A stretch of DNA of 64,000 nt from Crocodylus rhombifer (lineage: Eukaryota > Chordata > Crocodylia > Crocodylidae), in contig JAVSML010025537.1 in the NCBI GenBank assembly GCA_038503035.1, positions 251,626 through 315,625 on the forward strand. Reading direction: 5' to 3'. Both the position numbers and the translations under genes were made by a program. Each line of letters begins with the position of its first letter. Within the stretch, counting starts at the first letter, position 1. The notes under the pieces were generated by a model. It was not told the origin of the DNA, searched no databases, and saw only the letters and a program-made list of their open reading frames with translations. Shown in pieces: positions 1 through 10,200 of the stretch.

Positions 1-74
1 CTGCCACCATGGGGGTCATGGTGTTTTCTGTGCCAGGTAGTACAGACTTTTTTTTTTTTTTTTTCTGTTTTTTT

Positions 75-208
75 GCACCAGTCCTGGAAGCACTGCAATA
101 CCCGGTCAATGCATGGAGTGGATGGAGCACGCTCCAGTTCTACCACCCAATACCAAAAAGGATCTGCTCAATATAGACCTCCTATGGAGAACATATCAGA
201 GACAATTA
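75..208 (-). pseudogene. U2 snRNA retropseudogene with poly(A) tail
   Basis: On the minus strand this matches the 3' three-quarters of U2 snRNA. The end ...ggtgc at 75-80, the segment complementary to tggaagcactgcaatacc, the ggtcaatgcatggagtgg loop region and the Sm-like tttttgg core (near 153-160) appear in order. The match fades near 208, before the U2 branch-site recognition sequence. Immediately beyond the RNA 3' end, the minus strand carries A7 and then A17 (plus-strand T runs at 68-74 and 48-64). That is the mark of a polyadenylated RNA copied by target-primed reverse transcription. Substitutions and 5' truncation make it non-functional. The similarity was recognised by eye from the known U2 sequence. 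Confidence 0.85.
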
Positions 209-210
209 CC

Positions 211-845
211 CTGGGGAGCTCACCTACGTGGTCACGCTGCTTCCCCAGACTATGCACAACATTAGTCCAAAGCAAAAGACCTATGAATTACTATATAGTT
301 CACTGGACTGGGCCCCAGCAGAGTCAATAGTGTTTATAGCTATGGTGAGCCCATAGCTCAGCCCTGCCCAGTATGTGCCAGACACCCCCTCCAACAAAGG
401 AGCCGTGCGCTAATTAGCTCACGCATGACTGGAACTAGGTGTTCTTGTCATGAGTCCTGGGATCCTCCAGAAATTTATATGCAGATGAGCAGGAGAGGAA
501 CATGGTCCTGCTCTACCTCAGGAAGGGTGGGGCCATACTAAACAGAAGCAACAGGATGAGAGAGGGGGCAACAGAGGTATTCTAGGTGAACGGTTTGGGG
601 CCCTGTTTGGTAATGTTTCTCAGGCATACGAGGCTGGTGAAGAATCTGAATCAGGGCAGATGGCAAAGAAAGGCACATTTTGGCTATGGGAGTGAAGAGG
701 ACGTTTAAATGTATTCAGTGTAGTAGCTCACCATGACTTTAAAAAGTGTCAGTGCTGAGGGAGGTTGAACACAATGGGCACTATCACAAATGGGCTGCAC
801 TAATCTAACCTTTTGGTAGGTTCCCATCAGCATCTCAGCCTTTTG
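211..845. other. No recognised feature
   Basis: Mixed-composition sequence between the U2 pseudogene and the PLE. I see no repeat, RNA or plausible exon. The open frame crossing 73-330 runs through the U2 pseudogene and is not a gene. Confidence 0.5.
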
Positions 846-856
846 TCTACAAGCAA

Positions 857-1189
857 ATGTCATGTTTCTGGCACCGAAGGGAGGGTATCAGGGCTGACTC
901 TACCCCTCCCTCAATAACTACACTCCACAAGAGAACCATCACCATTCCTGGATCTTACACCTACACCTCCAGAAATGTTATATATCTCTTCCAGTGCACC
1001 ACATGCCCTGATGGAAAATATGTAGGAGAAGCCAAACAACAGCTGTGCAGCAGAATGAACGCACACCAAAAATCTATCAAAGACAAGAATACCCAGTTAC
1101 CTATGGGGGCATACTTCTCACAGGGCAATCACTCCCTCTTCGATCTCTCAGTTCTAATCCTCAAAGGGGACTTACAAAACATCTTTTGA
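857..1189 (+). pseudogene. PLE GIY-YIG endonuclease remnant
   Basis: The frame encodes about 110 residues. NVIYLFQCTTCPDGKYVGEA (about residues 40-59) contains the VIY version of the GIY motif, the CxxC zinc-ligand pair and YVG in place of YIG. It is followed by an R...NAHQ segment holding the conserved Arg and His, then PMGAYFSQGNHSLFDL and ILKGD, all in the order known for PLE endonucleases. In the family this domain nicks DNA to prime reverse transcription. A stop after QNIF cuts off the usual C-terminal block, and no RT domain precedes it. It is non-functional. Confidence 0.85.
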
Positions 1190-1375
1190 AGATGAGCCTA
1201 CAAACTTCACTTCATAAATCTACTGGATACAAAATCATGGACTCAATATAGACATTGGATTTATGACATTACAACCTGCCTGATCTGTCTTCTTACATTC
1301 TTCTCATCCCCCACCTTTTCTCCCCCCAACTCCACTTTTCTCCCTTTGTCTTCCTGACTTCACACTACTTTTTTC

Positions 1376-1765
1376 ATTGAGAGCCTCTTTTTTACCTTAT
1401 ATTATTACCATTGTAGTGTTTCCCTTTGGTTCCCCCCCCCCGCTTTCTTCCCCCTCCATTCCCTGCTTTACCTTTTGTTTTTCTAATTTCTACCTATTTA
1501 TATTTTCACTGACAACCTGTCACACTTTTAGCTTCTCTCGTTCCAGTTTTCTTATCTACAACTATTTCCTCTTTCACAGACAGCCCCTTTGCTACCTTGT
1601 TTTTGATCACTGTAATATCTCGCTTGGGCCTTCCCTCCCCCCACCCTTGCTTTCTTCCCCCTCCCTTACCTGCTTTATCTTTTGTCTTTCTAATTTCTAC
1701 CTATTTACATTCTCACTGACATCCCTGCCACACATTTAGCTTCTCTCATTCCTTTCCTTTCCCAT
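1376..1765 (+). repeat. Tandem duplication of about 207 bp in the PLE 3' region
   Basis: Two adjacent pyrimidine-rich units share gctttcttccccctcc (1442 and 1649), ctaatttctacctattta, then tcactgaca and tagcttctct. The offset is about 207 bp. A third, weaker unit may precede 1376. Confidence 0.75.
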
Positions 1766-1925
1766 TCCTTCCAGAGACTCCCTATGCCTGAAAAAGGGTG
1801 ACTGGACCCAAAAGCTTGGCCAGAGCTTTTTTCCAATTACTCAGTTGGTCTAATAAAAGATATCATATCTAGTCAAAGAACCTTGCCTGCCTATGTCCTT
1901 AGACCAACAGGGCTACAACCAAAAT

Positions 1926-2823
1926 CTTAGTACCTTTAGAAGACAAATATGACCTTAGACCACAAGAAGATGGAGGTGCCTAATTTGCAGTCCTGAGTGA
2001 GGCACTCAAATCTTGCTCTGGTAGGCCTTTAGTCATAACCCTATATACACCTACTGGCCATCTCTGAGCAACTCCTCATTAAACATGCTGTTTTTTGTGG
2101 ATTAATCTTACAAAAGCATGCAACTGCAGCTTATAGGTATCTTATAGACACTTAACTCTATGTCCTCGAATCATTCTGAGGGGCAAGTGCATTTTTAGGT
2201 GTTACTATGCCAAGTTGTCTGTCTGGACTTAGTCTTAGTGGCTTGCTTAAAGTCACAGGAGTCTGTGATGGAATAGAGAATTGAACACGAGTGCCCCAAG
2301 TTCCCCTCTAGTGCCCTAACCATTTCTTTCTACATACATGATCAACATTTCATGTAATTCTTTTCATATCAGTGGTATTTAATAAATAAAAACAATTTCT
2401 TTATATTTCAAGTGGGAGATAGAACCAAGGCTATGGTGCCTGCTCACTTGTTCACTCTCTCTCTCTCTCAGTGTGTGCTCAGAGTAGGAACACTGCATTT
2501 CATTCCATGTACCATTTGAATGTTAAAAGACTGGAAATCTGACCTTATGTTCTGCTTTTATTATTACGAAGGTAACTGTAACTCCCCAGTAGATTAAAGA
2601 TGAGACAATGCAGACAACTATTTAAAACTATAGCAAACTACAAGGTCTTCTAAATCAGGTACATTTCCTTTGGGAATTGATTGCACATAACTCTCTCCTA
2701 CGCATACATACTTGGTACAGGAAATGTATACCTTACTTTTTGCTGTTATAGAATTAATGTGAAAGTAAAAATGTAGACCTTTGCTTAACCGTAGTTTTCA
2801 AAAATCTAACATTCTGAATGTTA
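1926..2823. other. Single-copy DNA with a short CT tract
   Basis: AT-rich sequence with a (CT)n run at about 2455-2469 and no recognised exon or transposon. Confidence 0.5.
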
Positions 2824-2899
2824 AGGCTTGGATTTTCAAAGGAATCTAAGGGAATTAGCTATTCAAATCCCTGTCAATTTCCTTTGAAAATCCAAGCCT
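2824..2899. repeat. Hairpin repeat with 20-bp perfect arms
   Basis: aggcttggattttcaaagga at 2824-2843 is exactly complementary to 2880-2899, with a 36-bp loop. Short palindromes of this type (tggattttcaaagg) are common MITE-like repeats in turtles and crocodilians (general recollection). No target duplication was established. Confidence 0.75.
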
Positions 2900-3987
2900 A
2901 GAATGATATAATTCCACCTATCCTCTATAGACTTAACTCACCCAATTTAAAATCATTAAAAATGAACAAATTGTGTGATATTCTGTATATTACTTGGATG
3001 ATTCACTTACAAATGAAATCACTATTTTCGTCAGATATACTTGGTTTAGTTTTCATCTAATTCACACGGAGAACATTAACATTTACAGAACTGTCAGCTA
3101 GGGAACTATAAAGTAGCATAGAAACCTTTTTTCTTTTAGCTTCCTTTCGTTATACTATATCTGTAACTTGATGTTATATATAGGATGTGCAGTCACTTGC
3201 GCAGAGCAGTTCACACTGAAAAGTAATGACATAGCCAAATGAAATAAAAACACAGGGTCTTCACAAGTCACAGCGACAACTATCAAAATACTAAAACCAT
3301 TCTTTACTGTTTGACTAGTAGGTCCACTGAGTGACATAAGCACCTACAACAGGCAGTAAGTAGTTTAGAAAGAGTCAGTAAATTAAAAAAAGATCAGATT
3401 CATTCCTGCCTTTTGTTATGAGTGACACTTTACATTAGTATAACTGTAAGAAATTAAAGAATTAATATTTTATTCTAAATTCCAATGCACTTACTTCACT
3501 CATTTTAAACATTTTATGCATAGTTTCCCTTACTTGGGAAATTTACCAGTTTCTTGTCCTCTCACAAAACACTAAACACAGATAAAAAGCTTTTTTGAAA
3601 ATCTGAAAGTGTAATTATAAACCCACAAAAACAGACAACAAGTTGCTCATGGGCAGATATACAACTAAAAATTAAATATCAAAGGAAAAAAGGTGTCTCT
3701 AACACTCCTGAGGTAATAAACTGTCAAACTCTAAATACAAGAGTCGGTATTGCTGTACAATGATTTCCTTAATCAAATTGATAAAGAAAAAAAGGTTTAA
3801 ATTAGAATGAAAAGAAAACAAAACAAAAATTATCTGTAAGAAAGCAATCATATTCAGCCCATGACTACATGGAGAAAGGTTTGCAAACACCAATTAAAGC
3901 CTTCAAATGTCTTTTGCCCAGTTCACTAGATAGAGTAAAGGGTGTAAAATAGTTAAACAAATCTTGATTAATCAGCATAAAAAATTA
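2900..3987. other. AT-rich single-copy DNA
   Basis: No exon, RNA gene or transposon was recognised. Small open frames at 3155-3343 and 3699-3893 (minus) have no family resemblance. Confidence 0.5.
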
Positions 3988-5083
3988 CAGGTTTCCCTCA
4001 CCAACCATGGTTTTGCCAGCCGTGGCTTTGAGTATCCATGGTTAATATTCTGTATATCATTTTGGCTACCGCGGTAGACAGTTTTGAGTAGCCATGGTTT
4101 TCCGTGGCAGCACATCAGCCCACCAACCCCCTGGTCCTGTTCATGCCTCTCCTTCCTGCTCCCCCTGCCAGAGGTGGCCCCCAGCCCTGCCAGAGGTGCA
4201 TGCAGCAGCAGGGAGATGCCCTACCTGCAGGGGAACACTTGCCACTGTTCCTCGCTTCCCTCCCCTGCGACCCGGCACGGCAGGAAGCACAGAAGCCGCC
4301 TCGCCTGCCACTGCTTGCCCTGGCGGCATGCCTCCTGTGCCTGCCACTGGTTTGAAGGGCGCAGCCCTGCACCGCTCCCCTTAGTGCAGCCCCATATGCA
4401 GGTGGTGCGTCGCCAGGGCAAAGCACAGTGAGCAGCAGTGGGCAAGATCCCTGCATGGCTTCTCTGCTCCCTGCCACACTGGGTTATAAGGGAGGGAAGC
4501 AGGGTGGCAGGGAACAGCAGCCACAGCTGGGTCAGGTTGTGGGACAATCCGAGCCTGGCAGCTCGTCCAGGGGTGTGGGTGGGTAGCTCCCACTGCCGCT
4601 GGGCTTGGACTGTCCCACAACGCGGTCTGGCCAGGGCCCCATCTGCGGGCTGCTGACTAGCTAATCATGCGCCACCGAAAGAGGGCACAAAACACTCCCA
4701 CCCTGCCATTCAGATGGGTCAAGGCAGGGCAGCACCGTGGTGTACTCCGCAGGGCCGGCTGGCACATCCCCTCTCTCCCCTCCCCCAAGTAAGAGGTGAA
4801 TGCAGCAAGGGAGACGCTGCTGCCATGCCTTGGGCACATTCCATCCCTACCTGCCAGCATGTACCCCCTATAACTTGTCTAAGTACCCCTCATGGTATGC
4901 CTATGCCCAGTTGACCATCCCGTGTACTAAAGGCAAGTAAAACTGATTTTTATACACTATACTGTACAGTATTCAAGTCCCTAATCCCATTTTCCCCATA
5001 AGCCTTTCATTTTACCTACCACAGTTCTGCCAAGCACAGGAACTTTCTGGAACCTAACCCCCAAGGTTAGCGAGGGAAACCTG
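3988..5083. mobile_element. Non-autonomous Tigger-like (TcMar) DNA transposon, complete
   Basis: The left end caggtttccctc at 3988 is the reverse complement of the right end gagggaaacctg finishing at 5083. Both ends are flanked by TA (3986-3987 and 5084-5085), the Tc1/mariner target duplication. Subterminal text (ccatggttttgcc...) resembles Tigger-type ends. The interior at 4090-4860 is very GC-rich and carries several overlapping open frames on both strands, which are composition artefacts. No transposase is present. Confidence 0.9.
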
Positions 5084-5085
5084 TA

Positions 5086-5570
5086 TTACACAGCAAAATC
5101 CCAGGATTACAGGTATGTTAGAATATTATATATAAAATACTACCATGGGCTAGAATTAAGAGAAGATGGACTCAAACCAGTTGAGAAAATCCCTCTATAT
5201 GGTGCAAATAAGATGTGTGTCATATGTCTACAATAAATTATGCTTAACATGGTGATTTATTGTAAAAAAATATAGGTCAGTCTTTCCAGGTTTGTACTGG
5301 GAAATGCTAATATTAATGTGAGATGCTGAATGAACTTTTCAGTCTGCTCCCAGATTTGTTTGAAAGCTTTAATGAAGTTGCTATGTAAGCTGTATTTTGA
5401 TTTCTTTAACTAGAGTTTACAGCTATTGATGTTTTTCTCCTCCAAATAACTTTCCAACCTAAAGACTGGCTCTGATCACCCAGGGTAGAAGACAAGTTTA
5501 GAGACAGAGGAAGGGAGCAGAGATGAGGAAAGCTGCACTTGTCTACATCCATACTATTCTGCTTTTCACT
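5086..5570. other. No recognised feature
   Basis: AT-rich sequence between the Tigger-like element and a CR1 tail; nothing recognised. Confidence 0.5.
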
Positions 5571-5790
5571 GTGGATTCATAGATTTTAGGGTCGAAAGGG
5601 ACCTATTAGATCATCAAGTCTGACCCCCTGCCCTGGATATGTTTCTGGAGCTGTATAGAAAGTGGTTGGTACTTCTTGAAAGCCATCTACCTTACCTCTC
5701 TACTCCCATGATGGTTGTTAGTGGATTTACCAATAGAAGGAGCTCCACTATTTCTTGAATTACTTTTCTGTGCAGCTCATGCTAGCAGCA
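5571..5790 (-). mobile_element. CR1 LINE 3' end fragment
   Basis: The plus strand reads attcatagattttagggtcg, then aagggacctattagatcatc and tctgaccccctgcc. This is the reverse complement of a CR1 3' UTR terminus, so the copy is on the minus strand and heavily 5'-truncated. The right boundary is approximate. Confidence 0.8.
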
Positions 5791-7341
5791 TTCCAGTCAT
5801 ACTGTGGATGGTAAAAATCCCCCTTCTAAGGGGGGGACTCAAGAAAAAAAAAAAGATGGGAATCACTGGTGAGGAGAAAAATTTATGTTAAGTAACTACG
5901 TACAGAATATAAGCACTACCTGAACCTGTAGGAAGCAGTGTCATTTTGAAGATCTCAGCTTGATCAGAAAACAGAGGACCAGATGCTGGCACTAAATAGG
6001 AAGGACCTATTCAGGAAATAAAGTAGAACTGAACAGGACACTATGTAGCAGTGTGTCAGAGGATCTAGCATTGTTAACAAAGTATGCCTTATGATAGGAG
6101 AAACTAAAGAAATTCTGAAGTGTTGTTCCTATCACAATTACATCTATGCCTAGCAGAGGAAGAGGCAATGTGCATACAACAGGGAGAAATAATGGGCTCA
6201 TTACATAAATGATTTAGGTAAAAACTTGGTTGCCACACTTAATATGAACAAATTGAACATTCCTGGGGCTTTTGACATATCAGCCTGGAGACAAGAAGTC
6301 ATTGTAGAACTCTCAGAAGTAATTCAGAGATAAATCATATAAGGTCTTTTTCTCAAATGAGGTTCTAATCAGGCACCATGGAAATGTAACCTTCCCCTGA
6401 GGTGTTAATGGACTAATGCGGGTGGCCAGGAGGAGGACACCTGAGCAAGCAAGGTGACCCAGCTGAAAGGTTTTGATATGAGCGCCTTGGGACACTGAGA
6501 AAAACTGCTATCTAGTCAGCGTGATAAGATGACAAAGAGTGGTCAGAAAAAGGAGATTGTTTTCATAAAAAGTAAGCTATTTCACTTTGTTTTCTCTGTA
6601 AGCTGAAAAATGCCTTATCTAGTTTAGGGTATAGGAAACATAAATCTAGACATGTCCTGTCCTTTAATTCTACTTTCTCTCTGTTTGTAATAAATCTTGA
6701 GGGTACAGTCACACAATACAACTACTACTGAGTAATCTATCCTATATTTTACTCTAATAAATTTACTTTGGAGTAAGCAGCAGACATGTGACCCAGTCTC
6801 CCAAGCTGGTTGCTCAAAATAGGCATTATTACTGCACCAGGCCATCAGGGGTAGGGGAGAACATTTTCATGAAACAACAGGCTAGGCTGGGAATAGGGGA
6901 ACAGATACACAACTGGTAAGCCAAAGTAACATACACCAGGGTTTGATTGCTCCTCTTTTTCTATGGGCTAACTTTACCTTATACCGTTGCAAGGCTGGGT
7001 ATTGCATGCTTAATCTACTTTTACTGTGCCATAAAGCTAATTTACCCCATAGCAATCATAATACATGTCCTTAGTTTCTGTTAAGACTATTATTGTATGA
7101 GCAATTTCACACACGTCACCAAAAAATACAGAATTCATAACCTCTAAGAAGTGCTAGAAGATAAAAAGTTTCTGAAATGCAGATCCTCCTGTCTGTATTG
7201 GGTAATTGGTATTGTGTAACACAATAAAACTGTGTTTTATACCCATAAGTTGTGTTGCTGTTAATGTGTGGTGGCAGAAGCTGAGAGATCTATCAGATGT
7301 GAACTGGTTGGAGTGTCAGTTACAGGTCCACATCCTTGAGA
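5791..7341. other. Single-copy DNA
   Basis: No exon or repeat was recognised, apart from an A-rich run near 5847. Confidence 0.5.
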
Positions 7342-7790
7342 CAGTGGTTTTCAACCTTTTTAGACTCAGACCACTTCTCAACAACGTATTGGAATTTGGC
7401 AGCAGCCCTGGTTGAGAGCCACAATTTTGCTGCCACTTTTCGGTAAAAGTGCCTCACAGACTTAGTGCATAACTAGACTGGGAAGGGCTGCAGCAAAAGC
7501 GTGCTCTACCTTTGGGTTACCTGCTAACCCTGAAGCAGATACGGGAGCTCGCACATGCTGCAGCCCATTCCCAGTGTGACCTTGCACAAAGGTTTGTAAG
7601 GCAAGTGGAACTTTCCCTCATGCCTCCGTTTCTAGGAGAGACATAGAAAAGTCAAACTGGAAGGGCTGCAGCATGGGTGGGCTCTCCTGTCTGCTATAAG
7701 CTTATCAGAAGACCATAATGCAGGAGGATCATACATTTGTGCTGCCATTTGCCTGTGCACAAGGCAAAGGGGGCACTTTTACCTGGCAGA
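7342..7790. mobile_element. Probable hAT-family fragment
   Basis: It begins with cagtggttttcaaccttttt, a typical hAT terminus, and contains ctggttgagagccaca at 7407-7422. The rest has two related segments around gaagggctgcagca (about 7481 and 7660). A sequence resembling the other hAT end (gcagcactcctcagagag, about 8302-8319) lies beyond the CR1 at 7793-8288. One hAT may therefore have been split by that CR1. No target duplication was confirmed. Confidence 0.5.
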
Positions 7791-7792
7791 GG

Positions 7793-8288
7793 TTTCATAG
7801 TTTCATAGTTTCATAGTAGCTAGAGTCGGAAGGGACCTAGGTAGATCATCTAGTCCGACCCCCTGCCTGAGCAGGAAAGAGCACCGGGGTCAGATGACCC
7901 CGGCAAGGTGCTCATCTAACTTCCTTTTAAAAATCCCCAGGCTAGGAGCCTGCACCACTTCCCCTGGAAGCTGGTTCCAGGCCCTAGCCGCCCTGACTGT
8001 GAAGTAGCGCCTCCTAATATCTAATCTAAANNNNNNNNNNCACTGCCGGCCCATGTTCATCGTGGAGTCAATGACGACTCCAAGATCCTTTTCCGTCTCC
8101 GTGCTGGCAAGAGGGGAGTTCCCCAACCTGTAAGTGTGGTGCCGGTTCTTCCTCCCCATGTGCAACACCTTGCACTTATCAGTGTTAAACCCCATCCTAT
8201 TCTCATCCGCCCACTGTTGCAACCTGTCAAGGTCAGCTTGTAGCCTATTGCACCCTTCTAGTGCACCCACATTCCCCCACATCTTAGG
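7793..8288 (-). mobile_element. CR1 LINE, minus strand, interrupted by an assembly gap
   Basis: The plus strand starts with repeated tttcatag units and cggaagggacctaggtagat, the reverse complement of the CR1 3' end. Minus-strand translation gives the ORF2 C-terminal block (FRLDIRRRYFTVRAARAWNQ, then LPGEVVQAPSLG). Beyond the gap it gives the post-catalytic RT region (DRLQQWADENRMGFNTDKCK, then VLHMGRKN and EKDLGVVIDS). It belongs to the same subfamily as the copy at 38.05-39.69 kb. The Ns at 8031-8040 fall between MNMGRQ and FRLDIRRR. Confidence 0.9.
8031..8040. other. Assembly gap (10 N)
   Basis: Ten Ns lie within CR1 ORF2. In the related copy the same two flanks are 390 bp apart (39082-39471), so the real gap is probably much longer than 10 bp. 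Confidence 0.95.
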
Positions 8289-8556
8289 TGGTACCCTGCA
8301 TTGCAGCACTCCTCAGAGAGTCTTGCAGCACCCTAAGCTGCCTTAGCATCTTGAGTGAGAACTTTCTTATAAGGAGTTAGAAAGTGAGAGTGTAATCCGC
8401 ACAGAAAAGCCAGCTGAGATCACAAAGTTTCAGTGAAGTGCTGTCTTAATAATGAATGTGCACTGACTGTGCACTCTAAAAAACTGGTTGAATATATCAT
8501 TAACTTTGCTTCTGAATGAGATTCCAGCTATCTCATTATTTATAAAAGCTACATCA

Positions 8557-8703
8557 AGGGTTGATGACCTTTCACTAAACCCAGGCTGCATTAATGCAGC
8601 TCAGCCCTCCTTGGGTCAAAAGTGGTAGTTGATGGAGGCAGCCATTAGATGGTGCATTGTTGCACAAACTTGTTTGATGGGGCCATAGGTTGCCAACCCC
8701 TGT
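8557..8703. mobile_element. Possible small hAT fragment
   Basis: The right end ggttgccaacccctg is the reverse complement of the caggggttggcaa terminus seen at 23185. The left end agggttgatgac is a diverged counterpart. No target duplication was found, so the boundaries are tentative. Confidence 0.45.
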
Positions 8704-8867
8704 CTTGAATGGTTTGGATTCCAGTTCTCTCCTTCAGATGAATGGATTTGGCTGGCTGTCCCAAGAGTGAAGGTTTTAGGGACTAAGCAAGTGTCTTCAC
8801 TTTGGGTCCTCACCTCTAGAAACTGAAGTTTACTTCTTCACACCTGCGCAAAACCTTCCCTCTACCT

Positions 8868-9114
8868 CAGTGGCTCTCAACCATTTTAGACATGAGGCAT
8901 TTCTCATTAGACTCAAGGCACCCTTCAAAAATGCTAGCTCTTGGTTTTCACATTTGCCTTCTGACTATGGAAAAATAATAGAGCAGGTTTTTTTCTGTTG
9001 AAAAGAACTCATAAAGATCAGAATGCTTCTGATATACTTAACAGTCCTAACATTGTGTTAACCTAGGTCCCAATGCACTCCATGGTACCATGGCACTCTG
9101 GTTGAGAATCACGG
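8868..9114. mobile_element. Short non-autonomous hAT element
   Basis: The left end cagtggctctcaacc and right end ggttgagaatcacgg are inverted repeats. They are flanked by ctctacct (8860-8867) and ctatactt (9115-9122), an 8-bp target duplication with 6 of 8 bases matching, as expected for an old hAT insertion. It is 247 bp long with no coding capacity. Confidence 0.8.
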
Positions 9115-9624
9115 CTATACTTAATGCCTCTGATATCAGGTTTCCTTTATTTACCCACTATGTTCTCCAGGTCCTAGAAGACAGTATTGCTGCTTGTGTA
9201 ATTATTATTATTATTGGCTTCAGTTATTCTATCATGGCTGTTTTCTATCATTTTCCAAATGGCTTTTCTATGCTTCATGTGGTTTGCTTAAAAACCATTT
9301 CTTTAAATAATTCTTTCTTTTACCAATTATCCTGCCTTATTTTGCCCTCTGTGAAATGTTGTCCTGAAAGCAAGGCCAATCCTGAGTCTATGTTCAGCAG
9401 ACAACAACTTAAACTTTTTTTTTTTATTGCTCAGAGGCACCTGGCAGATACTCTGGTGAGAAACTAATCTCAAATTGTTAAAGGGAGAACTTAAGAAGTT
9501 ATACAGAAGGAACTTATTTAGCGTTTTGACACAATAATCTCTAATATAAATGACAACCCAGACCAACACATGTACAGGTACAGCATGGGACAGATGGGAT
9601 TACAAATGCACTTGTAGGAAACAC
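9115..9624. other. No recognised feature
   Basis: AT-rich single-copy sequence with a T run near 9416. The 125-residue open frame at 9090-9467 starts in the hAT end and shows no domain. Confidence 0.5.
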
Positions 9625-10200
9625 AGTTAGGAACACAGAACTGGAAGGAAACTCCCTTGGGTCACCGAGTCCACTCCCCACTTGGCAACGGTGTCACAGA
9701 ATTCCAATCACAAGTTTGTCAGATTCCGTCCTAAAGCCGATTCTTTTTTTGCACTTATTACACCTTACGGAAAGTTGTTCCAAAACATCACTGCTTTCAT
9801 GGTTAAAAAACCTTCTGATTTCCAGCCTAAATTTATTCATTTCTAATTTTTACCTATTTGTTTTTCTGCCAACAATGTGCATTAGTTTAACTAGCTCTTC
9901 TCTCAAATTGGTGTTTACCACCATAAAGTATTTATAGGAAACAATCATAATCCCTTTCAGTCCTCATTCTCTTATGCTGAGCAAGCCAAGCTCTTTTTAT
10001 CTCCTTCCTTTAAAGAGCTCTCTATTCCCATGACCATCCTAGTTGCCTTTCTCTCTTGCTCCACCAGGTTCAATAACTGTGGCTGACCAGAACTGTATAA
10101 ATTATTTCAGATGATCTCTCACAAGTGCCTTGTACAACAGCATTAATACTTTCCCCACAGGAAACACTTTCTGTGACACAGTCCTGACTTCACATCTGCC
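9625..10200 (-). mobile_element. Old CR1/L3-like LINE fragment
   Basis: The plus strand begins with cacagaactggaaggaaact and ccgagtccactcccc, a diverged reverse-complement CR1 tail. Minus-strand text further right fits, with many stops, the ORF2 C-terminal region (an ALVRDHLK-like block, then INVYKYL-like and WNQL-like segments). It is strongly degraded and its limits are approximate. Confidence 0.65.

Larger units (their letters stand above)
846..1925 (+). mobile_element. Penelope-like element (PLE), 5'-truncated 3' end
   Basis: The 5' part encodes a degenerate GIY-YIG endonuclease domain (see 857-1189). It is followed by a pyrimidine-rich 3' region. The end has the tail typical of vertebrate PLEs: cctgaaaaagggtgactgg, then aaagcttggccagagc, then cagttggtctaataaaag, finishing with gaccaacagggctacaac near 1901-1918. 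The reverse transcriptase domain is absent, so the copy is truncated. The tail recurs in weaker form at 20395-20545 and on the minus strand at 58130-58265. Confidence 0.85.

Noticed and set aside
4084..4914. Cluster of open frames on both strands
   Set aside because: GC-rich core of the non-autonomous Tigger-like element; no domain and all phases open.
7334..7430. Target duplication for the hAT at 7342
   Set aside because: Flanking 8-mers (ccttgaga and the candidates on the right) do not match.
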